A DNA stretch of 64,000 nucleotides from Chryseobacterium sp. E1 (lineage in GTDB: Bacteria > Bacteroidota > Bacteroidia > Flavobacteriales > Weeksellaceae). How positions within the stretch are numbered: the first letter of the stretch is position 1; each line of letters opens with the position of its first letter. Shown here in pieces: positions 62,183-64,000 of this stretch. Under the pieces are notes generated by a model. That model saw nothing but the letters and a program-made list of their open reading frames with translations. It was not told where the DNA came from and made no database searches. A program made the translations under genes and the position numbers. The stretch spans positions 2,578,501-2,642,500 of the forward strand of contig CP078104.1 of NCBI GenBank assembly GCA_019203745.1, in the 5' to 3' direction.

Positions 62183-63519
62183 ATGCAGTACATCGATAAC
62201 ATTATTTTCCTGATTTTATTAGTGGCCGGATTTGGACTATTTGCCAAAAGCCTCCAGAAAATCTATAGAAATATCAGGTTAGGTCACGAAATCAATAGAA
62301 ACGACAGAAAAGGAGAACGTTGGGGAACCATGGCAAGAGTGGCTATGGGACAGAGTAAAATGACAGCACGTCCTGTAGCAGGAGTTTTACACCTTTTCGT
62401 ATACGTAGGTTTTGTGATTATTAATATTGAATTAATAGAAATTGTTGTTGATGGAATATTTGGGACACACCGTTTCTTATCAAGCATTTTAGGACATACT
62501 TTATATAATTTCTTCACCGCAACACTAGAAGTTCTGGCTCTTTTGGTGGTGATTGGAGTGGTTATTTTCTTTATCCGTAGAAATTTTTACGGAGTAAAAA
62601 GATTGACGATGAAAGAACTTTTCGGATGGCCGAAAAATGATGCCAACTGGATTTTGATCATTGAATTTGCTCTGATGATGGCTTTCTTTATGATGAATGC
62701 TTCTGATTTTATTTTACAGGCAAGAGGTGTTTTTCCTGAACATGGAAGCTTCCCGATCAGTGAAATGACATTTGTTCCGTTTTTGGAAATCTTCAATTTT
62801 GACAGTGGATTTCTGATGTTCACAGAAAAAGGAGCATGGTGGTTCCACTTTGTGGGAATTCTGTTCTTTATGAATTATCTGTATTATTCAAAGCATCTAC
62901 ATATTATCCTTGCTTTTCCAAGTACATGGTACGCCAATCTTGATAAAAAGGAAAATTCAATAATCTTGAGTCTGTAACAAAGGAAATCAAATTAATGATG
63001 GATCCTAATGCAGATCCGTATGCTGCTCCGGCTGAAGGTGCTGAGGCTGATGTTCCGTCTAAATTCGGCGCTGAAGATATCTTTGACCTGAACCAGGTAC
63101 AGCTGTTGAACGCTTACTCCTGTACAGAATGCGGACGCTGTACTTCCGTTTGTCCGGCTAATATTACCGGTAAAAAACTTTCTCCGAGACTGATCCTGAT
63201 GAAGACCAGAGACAGACTGGAAGAGGTAGGAAGAAACATTGATCAGAACGGAAAATTTGTTGACGACGGCAAAAAGCTGTTGAATGATTATATCACAAAA
63301 GAAGAACTTTGGGCCTGTACAACGTGTAATGCCTGTACAGAAGCTTGTCCGGTATTGCTTGATCCGCTTTCCATTATTTTCGAAATGAGAAGATTCCTGG
63401 TAATGGAACAATCTGCGGCTCCGCAGGAACTGAATCTGATGATGACGAATGTGGAAAACAATGCTGCTCCGTGGCAGTATAACCAGGCAGACCGTCTGAA
63501 CTGGGCCAATGAAAACTAG
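62183..63519 (+). CDS. membrane iron-sulfur oxidoreductase, heterodisulfide-reductase-like (frameshifted)
   Basis: About 445 residues. The N-terminal half has about five membrane helices (NIIFLILLVAGFGLFAKSLQ, LHLFVYVGFVIINIELIEIV, EVLALLVVIGVVIFFIRRNF and others) with conserved His residues, as in NarI-like heme domains. The C-terminal half has two 4Fe-4S motifs: CTECGRCTSVCPA and CTTCNACTEACPV. One base is missing near 62955, restoring KKGKFNNLESVTKEIKLMMD. It starts 8 bases after the MlaD-like gene. With the next gene it may form an electron-transfer complex of unknown partners. Confidence 0.83.
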
Positions 63520-63530
63520 ATAATTAATCA

Positions 63531-63574
63531 ATTTGAAAGTTTGAAATTGATAACAGTCTATATCACTTTCAAAT
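63531..63574. repeat. inverted repeat between the two iron-sulfur genes
   Basis: ATTTGAAAGT at 63531-63540 and ACTTTCAAAT at 63565-63574 are perfect complements over a 24-base loop. Related ATTTTCAAATTG copies follow at 63591-63600. There is no T-run, so it is not a standard terminator. Confidence 0.5.
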
Positions 63575-63608
63575 TTCCAAATTCTCACATTTTCAAATTG
63601 AAAAAGAA

Positions 63609-64000
63609 ATGGATTTCAATATAAAAACAATGGCAGAATATGCTGCCGAAGGAAAAGCCCCGGAAGTTTTATTTTGGGTTGGATGTGCGGGAAGTTTTGA
63701 TGACCGTGCCAAAAAAATTACAAAAGCATTTTGCAAAATATTAAATAAAATAGGGGTAGAATTTGCTGTTCTGGGACAGGAAGAAAGCTGTACCGGAGAT
63801 CCTGCCAAAAGAGCCGGAAACGAATTCGTATTCCAGATGATGGCGCTTACCAATATTGAAGTTCTTAATGCTTATGAAGTAAAGAAAATTGTAACGGCTT
63901 GTCCGCACTGCTTCAATACCCTTAAAAATGAATATCCAAGCTTAGGAGGCCACTTTGAAGTGGTACACCATACTCAATTCCTTAAAACTTTAATGGAAGA
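63609..64000 (+). CDS. CCG-domain (Fe-S)-binding protein, heterodisulfide reductase B-like (partial)
   Basis: Starts MDFNIKTMAEYAAEGKAPEV; the first CCG-type motif is LFWVGCAGSFDDRAKK, followed by QEESCTGDPAKRAGNEFVFQ and TACPHCFNTLKNEYP. These cysteine motifs bind iron-sulfur in HdrB/GlpC-like proteins. The open frame runs off the window end at 64000 after about 131 codons with no shift. It follows the membrane iron-sulfur protein by 89 bases, with which it likely forms a complex. Confidence 0.85.
   Translation, partial: MDFNIKTMAEYAAEGKAPEVLFWVGCAGSFDDRAKKITKAFCKILNKIGVEFAVLGQEESCTGDPAKRAGNEFVFQMMALTNIEVLNAYEVKKIVTACPHCFNTLKNEYPSLGGHFEVVHHTQFLKTLME

Noticed and set aside
62992..63588. 198-codon minus-strand ORF opposite the iron-sulfur gene
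   Set aside because: The plus strand encodes clear 4Fe-4S motifs; the antisense product is unrecognisable.
63531..63600. CRISPR-like or mobile-element repeats from the recurring TTTCAAAT words
   Set aside because: The copies are short, irregular and not evenly spaced; they form a simple inverted repeat in AT-rich intergenic DNA.
1..64000. Widespread pseudogenisation, as in a decaying or host-restricted genome
   Set aside because: Breaks hit essential genes, are almost always -1 at homopolymers, and restoring one base recovers full family length and motifs.

Overview
The window is a chromosomal segment of a low-GC Bacteroidota bacterium, most likely a Chryseobacterium-like member of the Flavobacteriia. 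The evidence is the Flavobacteriia gene order bamD-rpoZ-coaBC-DUF4835-recN, family-specific proteins (DUF4126, DUF5687, DUF4251, T9SS C-terminal sorting domains, GG-leader bacteriocin-like peptides) and promoters of the TTG-N19-TAnnTTTG type. No rRNA, tRNA, insertion sequence, prophage or CRISPR array was seen. The most pervasive feature of the raw sequence is that almost every gene longer than about 600 bases is split by one or more -1 frameshifts at short homopolymers. I read these as uncorrected homopolymer contractions in the assembly, not as real pseudogenes. Gene limits below span the reconstructed reading frames.

Layout. 0-2.7 kb: DUF4126 membrane protein and a minus-strand tatD-tcdA-rnpA operon. 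2.7-9.1 kb: TetR regulator, then bamD, rpoZ, coaBC, DUF4835 and recN. 9.2-13.8 kb: DUF5687/ABC transporter pair, then an RNA polymerase sigma factor with a membrane partner and a secreted protein. 13.8-17.4 kb: class II (fumC) and class I fumarases facing away from each other, and a small membrane protein. 17.5-22.7 kb: AraC regulator, a FISUMP protein and a GH13 amylase-like enzyme, both with C-terminal sorting domains. 22.7-26.7 kb: SAM riboswitch, TonB-dependent receptor, APC permease. 26.8-30.9 kb: prfA, a small secreted protein, prolyl oligopeptidase. 31-33.1 kb: methylmalonyl-CoA mutase.

34.1-38.5 kb holds the most interesting locus: a candidate RNA/ribosome repair operon (unknown basic protein, RtcB ligase, nucleotidyltransferase, PrfH, TPR protein). 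It is preceded by a consensus promoter, a 25-codon leader ORF and an intrinsic terminator with mutually exclusive RNA pairings, which looks like a transcription attenuator. Tandem cytochrome c lipoproteins, the MeaB GTPase, a DUF4251 lipoprotein and an M48 peptidase follow.

42.3-49.2 kb (minus strand): beta-barrel protein, MlaF/MlaE, a polyprenyl glycosylphosphotransferase, and the housekeeping set queE, folD, pgi. 49.4-54.4 kb: a second sigma factor module, a TraB/GumN protein, a DUF4349 protein, an acyl-CoA dehydrogenase and a DoxX protein. 54.6-58.7 kb: bacteriocin-like peptide, AI-2E family transporter, lon. 58.9-64 kb: PpiD-like peptidyl-prolyl isomerase, MlaD-like protein, and two iron-sulfur proteins (the last truncated by the window edge).
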